Source of the DNA: an uncultured Acidobacteriia bacterium
Lineage (GTDB): Bacteria > Acidobacteriota > Terriglobia > Bryobacterales > Bryobacteraceae
Assembly (NCBI GenBank): GCA_903892565.1
Contig: CAITIX010000241.1
Span: 1 to 64,000 of the forward strand
Reading direction: 5' to 3'
DNA length: 64,000 nt
Both the position numbers and the translations under genes were made by a program. The first letter of the stretch is position 1; every line of letters begins with the position of its first letter. The notes beneath the pieces are model-generated. The model made no database searches, had not been told where the DNA came from, and saw only the letters and a program-made list of their open reading frames with translations. This document shows positions 1 through 9,904 of the stretch, in pieces.

Positions 1-687
1 GGCGTGGTGCATCCGCTGGTGTTGCTCGCGAGCTACATCTTCATCTTCCAGGTCTGCCTGAAAGTGAAGCTGCCGCCGGGCGCCGTGACGCAGAATTACA
101 CAATGCACTTGTTCTGCGGCGTCCTGCCGTGGCTGCTCTTCAGTGAAACGGTCACGCGCTCGGCTTCGAGCATGGTGGAGAATTCCATGCTGATTACAAA
201 GACGGTGTTCCCGGCCGAAGTGGTTCCGGTGTCGATATTTCTATCGTCGTTGATCCAGCACATGATCGCGCTGGTGCTGTTGGTCGTGGCCACGGCGTTC
301 ACAGTGAAGGCCGTGAGCCCGATGATTTTGTTGCTGCCGATTTACATGCTGTTTATCGGACTGCTGGCGGTCGGCGTGGGATGGATCGCCGCGAGCTTGC
401 ACGTGTATTTGCGCGATACGGCGCAGATCCTGGCCGTCGTAATGACCTTGTGGTTCTGGATTACGCCCATCATGATCAACGAGCAACAGGTGCCGGAGCG
501 GTTCCGCCCGCTGATTACGTGGAACCCGATGTCCTGGGTGGTGCGCGCGTATCGCGAACGCTTATTCCTGACGACGTGGCCGGATTGGCAGGAGATGGCC
601 GTGCTGGCGGCCTATTCGATGGCCGTGTTCATCGTCGGTGGATTATTCTTCCGACACTTGAAGCGCGGCTTCGCGGACGTTCTTTAG
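1..687 (+). CDS. ABC-2 type polysaccharide exporter permease, 5'-truncated
   Basis: Inner-membrane permease of an ABC-2 exporter of the Wzm/KpsM/TagG type, which moves lipid-linked polysaccharide across the inner membrane with an ATPase partner. The reading frame is open from base 1, so the true start is outside the window; 228 residues are visible. About six hydrophobic segments can be seen (near visible residues 5-20, 33-48, 78-100, 105-130, 138-158 and 197-217). The motif WFWITPIMI in the fifth segment is typical of this family, as is the re-entrant stretch after the first segment. The ATPase and glycosyltransferases must lie upstream; the next gene faces the other way and ends 8 bp after this stop. 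Family assignment is good; the substrate is unknown. Confidence 0.85.
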   Translation, partial: GVVHPLVLLASYIFIFQVCLKVKLPPGAVTQNYTMHLFCGVLPWLLFSETVTRSASSMVENSMLITKTVFPAEVVPVSIFLSSLIQHMIALVLLVVATAFTVKAVSPMILLLPIYMLFIGLLAVGVGWIAASLHVYLRDTAQILAVVMTLWFWITPIMINEQQVPERFRPLITWNPMSWVVRAYRERLFLTTWPDWQEMAVLAAYSMAVFIVGGLFFRHLKRGFADVL

Positions 688-694
688 ACGCGGT

Positions 695-2314
695 CTAGCG
701 GCCGACAATCTTCAAGAAGTCGTCGTTGCTACCAACGCGTCCGTGAACCGGCACGTGCTGGGCGACGTCCAGCTTCTGCTTCTTCATGTTTTGATACAGC
801 GTCCGCATGGCGGGAGTGGCCGCGGGAGCAGCAGCGCCTGCTGCCGGTGGCGTGTAGAGATCGGCATTGAACAGGATCTTTTCTTTCGGAAGATAGACCA
901 TCAACATGTCGGCGGCGTGATTGCCCTGCGCGATGGATGGCGTCTCTAACTCGTACGCCATGTCCTGGACATGGAAGATCTGCAGGATGCGTTCGCCATC
1001 GGTGATGTTGTACTGCGCGGCGCCTCCGCCAGGCCCGCCGGCGAAGCTCGCGACGGTCTCTATAGGAGCGGGACGACGACTGATCATGTACATGGGGCTG
1101 TAAAAAGACATGCGATCCGGCTGCAGTTCGCGCCCGGCGGGATAGAACATGATGTCCATGTAATACTGCCTGTTCGATTCATGCGTGACCACCGTGGTGC
1201 CTTGCGAAAGATACGTACGCAGACCGCCCGCGTGATCGAAATGATGGTGCGTGTTGACCACGTACTTGATGAGTTTATTGGGAACCAGGCGCGTGGCTTC
1301 TTCGATCACGGCAAGCGAGCGGGCCTCATTGTTTGGCGCTTCCACAACCGTGACGAAGTCTTTGAACTCCACCAGCATGCTGTTGTGACTGCCTCCGCCG
1401 AGCAGCCACACGCCATCGGCGAGTTTCTGGCTCTCCACTTTCACCGGGGCGATGGTCGCGCTGCGCACGGCATCGGGGACGGGGATCGTCACCACGGGGG
1501 CGTTCACCTTTACGTCCGTCACGAAGTACTCGTAATAGTTGTGCGCAGGGTTCAGACGAGGATCGCCCTGGTGCACGTGCAGCAACGTAGGAAATTGCAC
1601 GCCGTCGAAGCTCTTGTACTTCGTGTAGCGGAATTCGAAATCCATGTCGCCGTAAACGGGATTCGGAAACCATGTGTCGGTGAGTTCCACCAGGTTCTGA
1701 TCGTTGATGGTGCCGTTGATGCGGTACTTGCCCATCGTGAACGCGACAATTGTCACTTTGCGTCCAAACGCCGACAGGCCCGCGTCTGAGGCTCCCACGA
1801 TCGGCAGCGTGATGGCCGTGGCATCCTTCGCCGCGAGCGCCGCTTTCAAGAATCCGTGAGGCGTGATGGCGAGTTCCAGCTTGCGCAGGTCCGAGTAGGT
1901 CACGCCATCGAGATAAAGACTCGTGAGCGGCACGGGTTTGTCGCCCTGCATATCCCAGGCGAAGTTGCCGCTAACAATGGACGTGATTTTTTCGTCGAGC
2001 ATGGGAGGACGTCCCAGCAAGGGATACTTGCCTTGGCGGCGCGTGTAGTCCTCGCGCGACCACTGGGCGTCGTAGTCGATCGCGCGCGTGTAATCGGCGA
2101 CTTCGTAGTGCGGCCAATCTTCCGCGAGCCCGTAAGTCTGGCCGATGCGCGAGGACCAACCGTTGGCCGAGTAACGAATCGTTTTCAGATTCGCACCGCC
2201 CATGGCCTTCATGGACGCTTCCAATACGGCGCGGACATCCTTCACGGCTTGTGCCGGGGCGTTTCCAGCGGCCAGCGCGACTGCCACACAACAGATGACG
2301 ATTTTATTTTTCAT
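695..2314 (-). CDS. Secreted MBL-fold metallo-hydrolase
   Basis: A 539-aa exported protein with a metallo-beta-lactamase fold in its C-terminal half. A signal peptide covers about residues 1-22 and ends at APAQA. Residues 25-290 form a lipoprotein-carrier-like beta domain common in acidobacterial secreted proteins. The metal site is near residues 355-362 as HTHHHFDHAGG, matching HxHxDH, so a dinuclear zinc site is likely; PVHGRVG near the C-terminus is the late motif. The start ATG follows a weak purine stretch. It lies downstream of, and on the same strand as, the molybdenum hydroxylase genes, with a 68-bp gap. The substrate cannot be deduced; SoxH-like or quinoprotein-relay-like roles are possible. 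Confidence 0.8.
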   Translation of the reverse strand: MKNKIVICCVAVALAAGNAPAQAVKDVRAVLEASMKAMGGANLKTIRYSANGWSSRIGQTYGLAEDWPHYEVADYTRAIDYDAQWSREDYTRRQGKYPLLGRPPMLDEKITSIVSGNFAWDMQGDKPVPLTSLYLDGVTYSDLRKLELAITPHGFLKAALAAKDATAITLPIVGASDAGLSAFGRKVTIVAFTMGKYRINGTINDQNLVELTDTWFPNPVYGDMDFEFRYTKYKSFDGVQFPTLLHVHQGDPRLNPAHNYYEYFVTDVKVNAPVVTIPVPDAVRSATIAPVKVESQKLADGVWLLGGGSHNSMLVEFKDFVTVVEAPNNEARSLAVIEEATRLVPNKLIKYVVNTHHHFDHAGGLRTYLSQGTTVVTHESNRQYYMDIMFYPAGRELQPDRMSFYSPMYMISRRPAPIETVASFAGGPGGGAAQYNITDGERILQIFHVQDMAYELETPSIAQGNHAADMLMVYLPKEKILFNADLYTPPAAGAAAPAATPAMRTLYQNMKKQKLDVAQHVPVHGRVGSNDDFLKIVGR

Positions 2315-2382
2315 AGGAGATCTTCTTGGATCTTGGTCGTTGCCTGGTCCTGATGTATTGTCCTGAAAACGCAGTCGGCGAG

Positions 2383-4752
2383 TTAGGCCTTCGCCGTCTG
2401 CAACGCGGCCAGCACGCGCGGAGCACGGAACGGCACGCGACGCAGGCGAACGCCGGTGGCATCGTAAATGGCGTTGGCGACAGCAGCGAGCAACGGCTTG
2501 CAGGCCGTCTCACCGCCGCCATAAGGAGCTAGATCCGGACGATTCGGATTCGGATCGCCGTTCACCAGCACGACGTCGATCTTTTCCGGCGTATCGGCGT
2601 GGGTCAGCGTGGGATGCGTGATCCAATCCACGCCCGTAGTCTTCGCGCCATCGAACTGGCACTCTTCATGCAACGTGCGGCTGAGCGAGTGCAGCATGGC
2701 GCATTCAATCGTATGGCGCAGAGATTCGGGATTGACCACCAATCCGCAATCGTGCGCACACGCGAGCCGTTTCACCCACACGTGTCCCGTGCGGCGATTC
2801 ACTTCCACTTCGGCTACTTGCGCCACCACCGTGTTATTGCGGAACGTATAAGCAAGTCCGCGTCCGGTGGCAATGTCGCCCGTGGCGCGCGCCTTCGGTG
2901 AAGGACGGCGATCCCATCCATACAGATCGGCCACGGCCTTCAGGCATGCAATGGAGCGTGCGCGTCGAAACGTCGCGTCTTCCGTCGTACTGGCCGTCAA
3001 CATCTTCATGCGGAACTCGTAGGGATCCGCGTTGGCCGCGGCTGCGAGTTCATCGATGAACGATTCCGCAGCGAACGTGGACTGCGGACCATTGGGATCG
3101 CGCAGATTGCCCGTTCGCACCGGCGTTTCCCAAATCAGCGGCAAGCTGACGACGGAGGCGGCCATACGGCGGTGCGGAATCGCGTACATTTCCGAGGGCG
3201 TCGCCGAACTGCCCGCAGGCACGGGATTTCGCCGTACGCCCATCAGCTGCGCGATCAACACGCTATCCGGCTCGTTATAGCCGAGGTGATTGTAGTCCGC
3301 GGAAATCGCGTGATAGTCGAGCGCCAATAGATTGCCTGCGGCATCGAGGCCTCCGCGCACCTTCACCGCAAACGCCGGAGCTTTCGAATCCCACGCGGTT
3401 TCTTCGTCGCGCATCCACTGCATGCGCACGGGCCGTCCAATCTCTTTGGCGATGTAGGCCGCTTCGCATCCGGCATCGTCCGCCGCGGTGCGTCCGTAGC
3501 CTTGCGGACCTTCCATCCACACCACGCGCACCTGCTCCTGCGGGATGCCGAGGAACGTCGCAACCCCGCGGCGCATGCCGTAGGACTTCATGTCGTTCGA
3601 ATAGATCGTCATCTGGCCATTCGACGGATCCGCCGTGGCATGGGCTCCACTGATCGCAGTGTGGCCCTGGAATGGGATATCGTAGTCGGCTTCGATGACT
3701 TTCGCCGCGCCGGCAAAAGCGGTGTCGGGATTGCCGACGAGAATCGGCTTCGCAGTGGACGTCGGCGTGGCCGCGCGCATGAAGGTGAACAAATCGTCGG
3801 ACTTGGGGAAGGGAGCCGTCGCAGGCTTTTCCCAATTCGCCTTTAACGCCTTGGCCGCTTTGATGGCTTGCTCTTCGCGCTCGCACACGACGGCAACATA
3901 GTTTCCCTTGCTCACGACCTTCACGAAGCCCGGCAGCTTATTGACGGACGATTCATCGATGCTCACCAGCTTGGCCCCCGCGACCGGAGGCTTCACGTTC
4001 CGCGCATGCACCATGCCGGGCAGCTTCACATCGACGGCCCACTTGAGAGATCCGTCAACCTTCGCGGGAATATCGTAACGCTGCGGCGACTTGCCGACGA
4101 TCTTGTGCTCCTGCACGGGCTTCACCGGCGCAGCACCTGTGGCCGCGTTGATGTCTTTGCCCGTGAGCGTGACGTTGAATTTCTTGCCGCCGATCAGCTG
4201 CCCGTAAGTCACCTTGCGCGCCGGATCGGCCTTCACGCTAATGACGCCGTCGCTCACGGCCACTTGATTGACGGTCACGCCGAGCTCGTTCGCGCCCATA
4301 TCCAGCAGTACGCGGCGCGCTTCGGCCGCGGCGCGGCGCATGGGCCAGGCGTCTCTTTCCATGGCCGTCGATCCGCCGGAACCGCCCTGATCCACGGTGA
4401 TGTCCGTGCTGCCCATGATGCAGGTGGTCTTGTCATAGGCGATGTCGAGTTCATCGGACATCAACTGCCGGAAGGACGTTCCCGTTCCCTGCCCGCAATC
4501 GGTTTTGCCGACGTAGAAGGTCGCGGTTCCGTCCTGATGGATCACGACCCACGAATCGAGCTGGTGATAATCGGGATCAATATAAGGTCCCGATCGCGCT
4601 TGCGCGCTCGCCGACGGGACGATCTCATCCGCGTTCGATGCCGCGATACCGACGGCCAGGAATCCAGCGGTCTTCAGAAAATTGCGGCGCGAAGGCGTCA
4701 GCGCGGACTTCTGCAGTTCATTTTCAATCTGAACGTTCGTTATGGATTTCAC
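2383..4752 (-). CDS. Molybdopterin-dependent hydroxylase large subunit, Tat-exported (IorB/xanthine dehydrogenase family)
   Basis: Catalytic subunit (789 aa) of a xanthine-oxidase-family molybdenum hydroxylase, which adds water-derived oxygen to aldehydes or N-heteroaromatics. I chose the GTG at 4752: it overlaps the small-subunit stop as GTGA and has an AGAGG ribosome-binding site. From there a Tat motif SRRNFLK sits at residues 21-27 and is followed by a hydrophobic stretch. Cofactor-binding landmarks are GGSGGST (about residue 125), a central QGYGRTAADDAG stretch, and GGGETACKP near residue 745, whose Glu matches the catalytic base of the family. Export of the large subunit with its Fe-S partner, as in isoquinoline 1-oxidoreductase (IorAB) and periplasmic aldehyde oxidases, is the likely design. 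The substrate is not clear. Confidence 0.88.
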   Translation of the reverse strand: MKSITNVQIENELQKSALTPSRRNFLKTAGFLAVGIAASNADEIVPSASAQARSGPYIDPDYHQLDSWVVIHQDGTATFYVGKTDCGQGTGTSFRQLMSDELDIAYDKTTCIMGSTDITVDQGGSGGSTAMERDAWPMRRAAAEARRVLLDMGANELGVTVNQVAVSDGVISVKADPARKVTYGQLIGGKKFNVTLTGKDINAATGAAPVKPVQEHKIVGKSPQRYDIPAKVDGSLKWAVDVKLPGMVHARNVKPPVAGAKLVSIDESSVNKLPGFVKVVSKGNYVAVVCEREEQAIKAAKALKANWEKPATAPFPKSDDLFTFMRAATPTSTAKPILVGNPDTAFAGAAKVIEADYDIPFQGHTAISGAHATADPSNGQMTIYSNDMKSYGMRRGVATFLGIPQEQVRVVWMEGPQGYGRTAADDAGCEAAYIAKEIGRPVRMQWMRDEETAWDSKAPAFAVKVRGGLDAAGNLLALDYHAISADYNHLGYNEPDSVLIAQLMGVRRNPVPAGSSATPSEMYAIPHRRMAASVVSLPLIWETPVRTGNLRDPNGPQSTFAAESFIDELAAAANADPYEFRMKMLTASTTEDATFRRARSIACLKAVADLYGWDRRPSPKARATGDIATGRGLAYTFRNNTVVAQVAEVEVNRRTGHVWVKRLACAHDCGLVVNPESLRHTIECAMLHSLSRTLHEECQFDGAKTTGVDWITHPTLTHADTPEKIDVVLVNGDPNPNRPDLAPYGGGETACKPLLAAVANAIYDATGVRLRRVPFRAPRVLAALQTAKA

Positions 4753-5240
4753 GCCACCACCTCTTTCTCCGCCGTCCCGGCATCGGCGATCATCTTCGCC
4801 CCGCGCTTGATGGCCGCTTGCACGCGGTAGTACGTCATGCAGCGGCACAGCGTGCGATTCATGCCCTCGCGAATTTGTGCGTCCGTCGGATGCGGATTCT
4901 TATCGAGCATCGCTTTCGCGGTCATGATCTGCCCGTTTTGGCAGAAGCCGCATTGCGGAACCTGCTCGTCGATCCACGCCTGTTGTAGGGGATGCAGCTT
5001 GCCACTCTTGGCGATGCCTTCGAGCGTGGTGACCTCGCTCTTTACCGCGGAACACGGCGTGACGCAGGAGCGGGTCGCGTTGCCGTTGATGATCACGGTG
5101 CAAGCGCCGCATTGGCCGAGTCCACAGCCAAAGCGCGGACCTTGCAATCCAATGTCATTTCGCAGGACGTAGAGCAGCGGCGTCGATGGGTCGACATCCA
5201 CCGTATGCGTGCTACCGTTCACCTTCAAGGTAATGCTCAT
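4749..5240 (-). CDS. [2Fe-2S] small subunit of the molybdenum hydroxylase
   Basis: A 163-aa electron-transfer subunit with two [2Fe-2S] clusters, partner of the large subunit that overlaps its stop. Cys39, Cys44, Cys47 and Cys59 (CGLGQCGACT...C) form the plant-ferredoxin-type cluster. Cys97, Cys100, Cys132 and Cys134 (CGFCQNG and CRC) form the second cluster in the helical domain. Length and spacing match IorA/CoxS/NicA-type subunits. It has no signal peptide, so it would be carried across the membrane folded, piggy-backed on the Tat-tagged large subunit. No FAD subunit is encoded nearby, so electrons probably go to a cytochrome or quinone rather than NAD. Confidence 0.92.
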   Translation of the reverse strand: MSITLKVNGSTHTVDVDPSTPLLYVLRNDIGLQGPRFGCGLGQCGACTVIINGNATRSCVTPCSAVKSEVTTLEGIAKSGKLHPLQQAWIDEQVPQCGFCQNGQIMTAKAMLDKNPHPTDAQIREGMNRTLCRCMTYYRVQAAIKRGAKMIADAGTAEKEVVA

Positions 5241-5423
5241 GGACGAATCTCCTTCGGAACGAAGCGATGTACGCGATTTTAACAGATACTCTTATGCCGC
5301 ATCGTACTGGCATTTCAGCGTTTGCCTGGCCCCGCGACGCTTAACGGAATCTTCATACTGCCAGAATAGAATGTGGCAGTTCGTTTCTCGCGCCCGGATC
5401 ATAGCCCAAAGGGGGGTCTATTG
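5241..5423. promoter_or_regulatory. Divergent intergenic region
   Basis: These 183 bp separate the molybdenum hydroxylase operon (leftward) from the TonB receptor (rightward) and must hold both promoters. I see an AT-richer patch around 5275-5295 but no convincing -35/-10 pair or operator palindrome. The receptor start has a G-run (5411-5416) in place of a textbook Shine-Dalgarno. Confidence 0.4.
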
Positions 5424-8400
5424 ATGTCCGCCAAGAAGATCAGCTCGTCTATGCTGCAGTCCATTGCTGCCGCAGTCATATTGTTTGTTGCGGCAGGGTC
5501 ACTCGTCGCACAGACCAGCACTTCCATCATTTCCGGAACCGTAACCGATAGCTCCGGCGCCATCGTCACGGGGGCCAAGGTTGACGTGAAGAACGTGGGT
5601 ACAGGCATTGTCGTTTCCTTGACCAGTGACGCCCAGGGCCGCTACCGTGCTTCGGAACTCGTCATCGGTGAATACGAAGTGCAGGCGGGCCAGGCGGGTT
5701 TCCAGACGGTGATTAAGAAAGGCATCGAAACGGCAGTCGGCGGCGAAGCCATTGTCGACGTGGTGCTCACCGTCGGCCAATCGCAACAGGTGGTGACGGT
5801 GGACGCGCAAGTATCGCAAGTGGATACGACGACGTCGGCGATCACCAACACCGTGACGCGTACGCAGATCGAAGAGCTGCCGATGGGCAATCGCAATCAG
5901 ACGGACCTACTGCTGCTCGCTCCCGGCGTTGCGGCCGTTGCCTCGGTGGGCGGCGCGAACTACGGACGTCAGGAAAACTACTCGATTTCCGGATCGCGCG
6001 CGAACGGCATTTCGTTCCTGATCGACAACACAAACTTGGCGACCTACAACGGCCATTCCACGGGATCGGCCGCCACGGGGGCAACACTCGGGCTGGAAGC
6101 ACTGGGCGATTATCAGACGCTGACTAACACGTATAGCGCGCAATTCGGCGGCAACGGCGGCGTCGTGAATGCGGCCAGCAAATCCGGCACGAACAGCTTC
6201 CACGGATCGCTGTATTTCTATCTGACCAACAGCGCGATGCTTTCGGCGCGCAATACGTTCGACACGTTTGTTCGTCCGGGCGATAGCATCGCGATTGCTC
6301 CGCCGTCGCACAAAGGACAATTCGGCACCAGCCTCGGCGGTCCCGTGAAAAAGAATAAGGCATTCTTCTTCGTGAATTACGAGGGCATCCGTCAGGGTGC
6401 CGAGGCGGAAGGCATTCTGCAGGGCGTACCCGACGCCAACGCGCACGTGGGCTTGCTTCCGTGTGCCGTGGCGAATCCGAAGGGGGCGACGATCACCTAC
6501 GCTTGTAACTCGGTTTCCGTGGATGGAACGCCCGGCAGCTACGCCAATGTCGGAGTGCCTTCGTCCATTGCTCCGATCATGGCGCTGTTCCCGGTGGGCC
6601 AGTCGACATCGGCAGGCATCGGAAACTTTGTGAGCGTCAGCCCCAAGTCGAACCGCGACGACTATTTGCTAACGCGCTTCGACTACACGCTATCCCCGAA
6701 AGACTCCTTGTTCGTCCGCTACGTGCGCGATACGGCACTGGCGCTGACCAGCCAGCCGAATGGATCAACCGTCGCCAATTACTGGGGCGAGTCCGATACC
6801 ACGCACAACCACTTCGTCACCATCGAAGAAGATCACGTGATCTCGCCGACTCTGATCAACCTGGCGCGCGTCAGCTTCCTGCGTCCTTACGAGAATGCGG
6901 AAACAACGACGCCTCCCGTTCCCGCCCTCGACAAAGTGAACACGCCTGGAGCCTCGCAGGAGACTTTGGCTCTGGGAGCGAAGCTAACGCTGGGACCCAC
7001 TAATCTGGTCCCCTATCGTATGGTGGAGCAAACCTATCAAGCGATGGACGACGTGATCTGGACGCACGGCGCGCATAGCATCAAGTTTGGAGCACTGTAC
7101 GCCGTGGTTGCCGATTTCACCAACCAGGGCAACACGGGTGCCCAGTGGACCTTCAACAATATCCTGAATTTCCTGCAGGCATTGCCGAGCCAACTTGCGG
7201 CCAGCGTCCCGGGACACCTGGACAACTACCGCGATGCGGTGTCCACGCAATTCATGCCATATATCAACGACGAATGGAAGATTACGCGCAAGCTGACCTT
7301 GAACCTGGGTGTGCGCTATGAATGGCTCAGCAATCCTGGCGAGCGTCACAACAATCTGACCAACGTCACCGATTTGAAATCCAATACCAATTTCGTGCCC
7401 GTTCCGACGGTGATGCCAAACAACCCCAGCACGAAGAATTTCGCGCCGCGCATTGGCTTTGCCTACGATCCGTTCCCGGATCACAAGACGTCCATACGCG
7501 GCGGTTTCGGCATGTTCTATAACGAGCTCACGGCGCACATCTGGTTGAACTCCTATTGGAACAATGCGCCGTATCAGAGTGTGACCGTGACGCCCATCAG
7601 TGCGACGGATAACCTCGGCTGGCCGGTACCGCTCTCGGGTGGCGCAATCAGCGCCGGCGTGCCGACCACGGGACAATTCGGCCTGGACTACTTCGACCAG
7701 CTCCGCACACCGTACATGATGCAGTACAACCTCAGCATCCAGCGCGAAATCGCACGGGGAACCGTTTTCAGCGTCGCCTACGTCGGCTCCAAGGGGACCC
7801 ACTTGATCAGCACCCGCGATTACAATTTTCCCGTGCTCAATGCGAGCGGAATCGTGATTCCCAACGTGAGGCCGAATCCGAACTTCGGCATTCTGGAAAT
7901 GCGCACCACAAACGCGAACTCCAATTACAACTCGCTGCAGGCCAGCTTGAATCGGCGCTTCGCGAACCACTTCCAGACGCAGGTGTCCTACACGTTCTCG
8001 AAGTCGATGGACACGGGCTCGGGCGATCAGGGTCCGGATAGCGCCGGCCCCACGGGCGGCAATCAATATTCCAACCCGTTCAACATGGCCCTGGATCATG
8101 CGCGTTCCAACTTCGATCACACGCACGTTCTCAAAATCAACGGCATTTACGAGTTGCCCTTCGCGCAAAACCAGTTCGTGAAAGGATGGAGACTGAGCGG
8201 CGTCTTTACCGCCCAGACCGGCAATCCGTTTACCATCTTCGATGGCTTTGACCAAACCGGCTCGGGCGTCGTGGGCAAAAATGCTCCGGGTCATCCGAAC
8301 CTGATCCCCGGAGGAAACCAGAATCCGATTCTGGGCGACGTGAATGGCTGGTTCGACGTCAACCAGTTCGCACTGAATCCGGTGGGGACGTTCGGAAATC

Positions 8401-8663
8401 TGGGCCGTAATACGGCCATTGCTCCGGGCCTCACAAACGTCAACGCCGCTCTACTCAAGCGTACGGCCATCAGCAAGATTTCCGAACAGTTTGTGTTGGA
8501 GTTCCGCGCCGAAGCGAGCAATCTCTTGAACCACGCCAATTACGGCCTGCCGACGAATCTTCTATGGAACAGCGCCAGCACGCGGAATCCGCAGGCTGGT
8601 GTCATCACGTCTACCAACGGAGGAGCCCGCAGCGTACAATTCGCGCTGAAGGCTACCTTCTAA
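5424..8663 (+). CDS. TonB-dependent receptor, Oar-like, with N-terminal carboxypeptidase-regulatory domain
   Basis: Outer-membrane receptor of 1079 aa. I chose ATG 5424 because the signal peptide (about residues 1-30, ending VAQT) begins there. Residues 33-115 are a carboxypeptidase-regulatory-like beta-sandwich (SGTVTDSSGAIVTGAKV). A plug domain follows (TRTQIEELPMGNRNQTDLLLL) and then a long beta-barrel with the repeated aromatic strand motifs of the Oar family (for example YTFSKSMD). The protein ends in Phe, as expected for BAM-dependent barrels. Acidobacteria carry dozens of such receptors, thought to import oligosaccharides or peptides. It is a single gene, intact, with a terminator just downstream. 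The ligand is unknown. Confidence 0.93.
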   Translation: MSAKKISSSMLQSIAAAVILFVAAGSLVAQTSTSIISGTVTDSSGAIVTGAKVDVKNVGTGIVVSLTSDAQGRYRASELVIGEYEVQAGQAGFQTVIKKGIETAVGGEAIVDVVLTVGQSQQVVTVDAQVSQVDTTTSAITNTVTRTQIEELPMGNRNQTDLLLLAPGVAAVASVGGANYGRQENYSISGSRANGISFLIDNTNLATYNGHSTGSAATGATLGLEALGDYQTLTNTYSAQFGGNGGVVNAASKSGTNSFHGSLYFYLTNSAMLSARNTFDTFVRPGDSIAIAPPSHKGQFGTSLGGPVKKNKAFFFVNYEGIRQGAEAEGILQGVPDANAHVGLLPCAVANPKGATITYACNSVSVDGTPGSYANVGVPSSIAPIMALFPVGQSTSAGIGNFVSVSPKSNRDDYLLTRFDYTLSPKDSLFVRYVRDTALALTSQPNGSTVANYWGESDTTHNHFVTIEEDHVISPTLINLARVSFLRPYENAETTTPPVPALDKVNTPGASQETLALGAKLTLGPTNLVPYRMVEQTYQAMDDVIWTHGAHSIKFGALYAVVADFTNQGNTGAQWTFNNILNFLQALPSQLAASVPGHLDNYRDAVSTQFMPYINDEWKITRKLTLNLGVRYEWLSNPGERHNNLTNVTDLKSNTNFVPVPTVMPNNPSTKNFAPRIGFAYDPFPDHKTSIRGGFGMFYNELTAHIWLNSYWNNAPYQSVTVTPISATDNLGWPVPLSGGAISAGVPTTGQFGLDYFDQLRTPYMMQYNLSIQREIARGTVFSVAYVGSKGTHLISTRDYNFPVLNASGIVIPNVRPNPNFGILEMRTTNANSNYNSLQASLNRRFANHFQTQVSYTFSKSMDTGSGDQGPDSAGPTGGNQYSNPFNMALDHARSNFDHTHVLKINGIYELPFAQNQFVKGWRLSGVFTAQTGNPFTIFDGFDQTGSGVVGKNAPGHPNLIPGGNQNPILGDVNGWFDVNQFALNPVGTFGNLGRNTAIAPGLTNVNAALLKRTAISKISEQFVLEFRAEASNLLNHANYGLPTNLLWNSASTRNPQAGVITSTNGGARSVQFALKATF

Positions 8664-8705
8664 ATCCAGCGAGCGTCGTCGCCGGGCGTTTTTAGAGACC
8701 GAGCT

Positions 8706-8745
8706 CCGGTAGAGATCCATTACGGATCTTTGCCGGGGCTTTTCT
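8706..8745 (+). terminator. Hairpin terminator after the TonB receptor
   Basis: CCGG (8706-8709) pairs with CCGG (8733-8736), and GATCC pairs with GGATC inside, around an ATTA loop. A short T-run (8740-8743) follows. It sits 43 bp after the receptor stop and looks like a modest Rho-independent terminator. Confidence 0.55.
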
Positions 8746-8875
8746 CGTTGGCAGATCGCTGGATGCCGACCAAACCTTTGCATCGCCCGATGGCAGTAGG
8801 AAAAGAGGGGCACATTTTAGGCGCGATGTCAGGTCTGCGCCTTAGCTCCGTCAACCATACAATCGCGGTTCGTAG

Positions 8876-9904
8876 ATTTTTCATAATGGTTTAGGATTTA
8901 AAGCACTTTTCGTATCCTGCCGAAAGTTCAGATATACGGCACGAATCCGTGGCCTGGGTGACGTACCCAGCACACGCGTTGTCCGTGCGCTGATTACGCT
9001 TGCCTCCATCGCGCTTCCCTGCTCTGCCGCGAATTTTGACCTCGGCGTGTTGATTAACGCCCAGATGAGTTCCGCGGGCGGGACAATCGTGGTGAAAGAA
9101 GGGGACGCCAGCACCGCTACGAGCGTCTCGAACACCACCACTTGGAATGGGCAAGGTCAAAGTGACGCCTTCACAATCACGTACGCTGGAGGCACGAATA
9201 CGCTGACAACGGCCATTGCCGTAGGCGCTAGCATGATCCAATCGAGTCACAATCCCACAGGAGGCGTTGGAGTCGCGAACGCCACTTGGACAACCAACCC
9301 GAGTTCCTTCTTTGCGTCCGCTACGTCGCCGGCGAACGGCCAATCCGCCAACTTCACCGTGAATAACCTTGCTCTTACAGGCGTTTCCGGAGCAATCACG
9401 ATTTTGAACCCACTCGGACAAACCAGCCTTTCGGCAAGCAATTCCGCGGGCGGCACCACGACGACAAATCAGAGACAAGCGCTCGTATTTAGAGCTGATT
9501 CCATCGGCCGTTGGATCTTGAGCGGGACGTTTATCCCGTCTGGGGTCACGCTGCCCGCTACCGGAACCACGACTTTGACGTTTGGTTTCTCCGCACAAGG
9601 AACCGGCACCCCTGCGTCACCAACTCCGGAAGCATCCTCTCTCTCCATGATTGGCGGAGGAATGCTCGCCCTCGGACTGCTGGGCCGTCGCCAACGGACG
9701 GAACAAAACCGTTTAAATGCGGAGATCACCAAGATCCGAAAACAATTCGCCGTGGGACCGGAAGTGGAACACGCGCGCCTGCAATTGATGCGTGAATATG
9801 ACGCCGCCAAAACGCAGTATGCCGAGTTGCTCATCGCCAGCAGGAATCGCATTTGTCGTCCGACGTGGAACGCCACGGCCATGGAGAAACCGCAGAGTTG
9901 GTAG
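8876..9904 (+). pseudogene. PEP-CTERM-type secreted protein fused to a GumC/Wzz fragment, no canonical start
   Basis: From the GTG at 9047 this reads as 285 aa. The frame is already open from 8876, and the codons at about 8981-9034 encode a good signal peptide (VVRALITLASIALPCSA). No ATG, GTG or TTG lies in frame upstream of it, so the start seems lost. The body is Thr/Ser/Asn-rich, as in many exosortase substrates. Residues 193-217 (counted from 9047) form a PEP-CTERM-like tail: TPEASS, a glycine/leucine membrane stretch, then RRQR. Such tails normally end the protein. Here 66 more residues follow, with a coiled coil (GPEVEHARLQLMREYDAAK) that matches the C-terminal coiled coil of GumC/Wzz chain-length proteins. 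That piece then shifts frame (see the next entry). I read it as a fusion relic. Confidence 0.6.

Noticed and set aside
4752-4848. Upstream start for the molybdenum hydroxylase large subunit
   Set aside because: The extra 32 residues overlap the small subunit and would put the Tat motif too far from the N-terminus.
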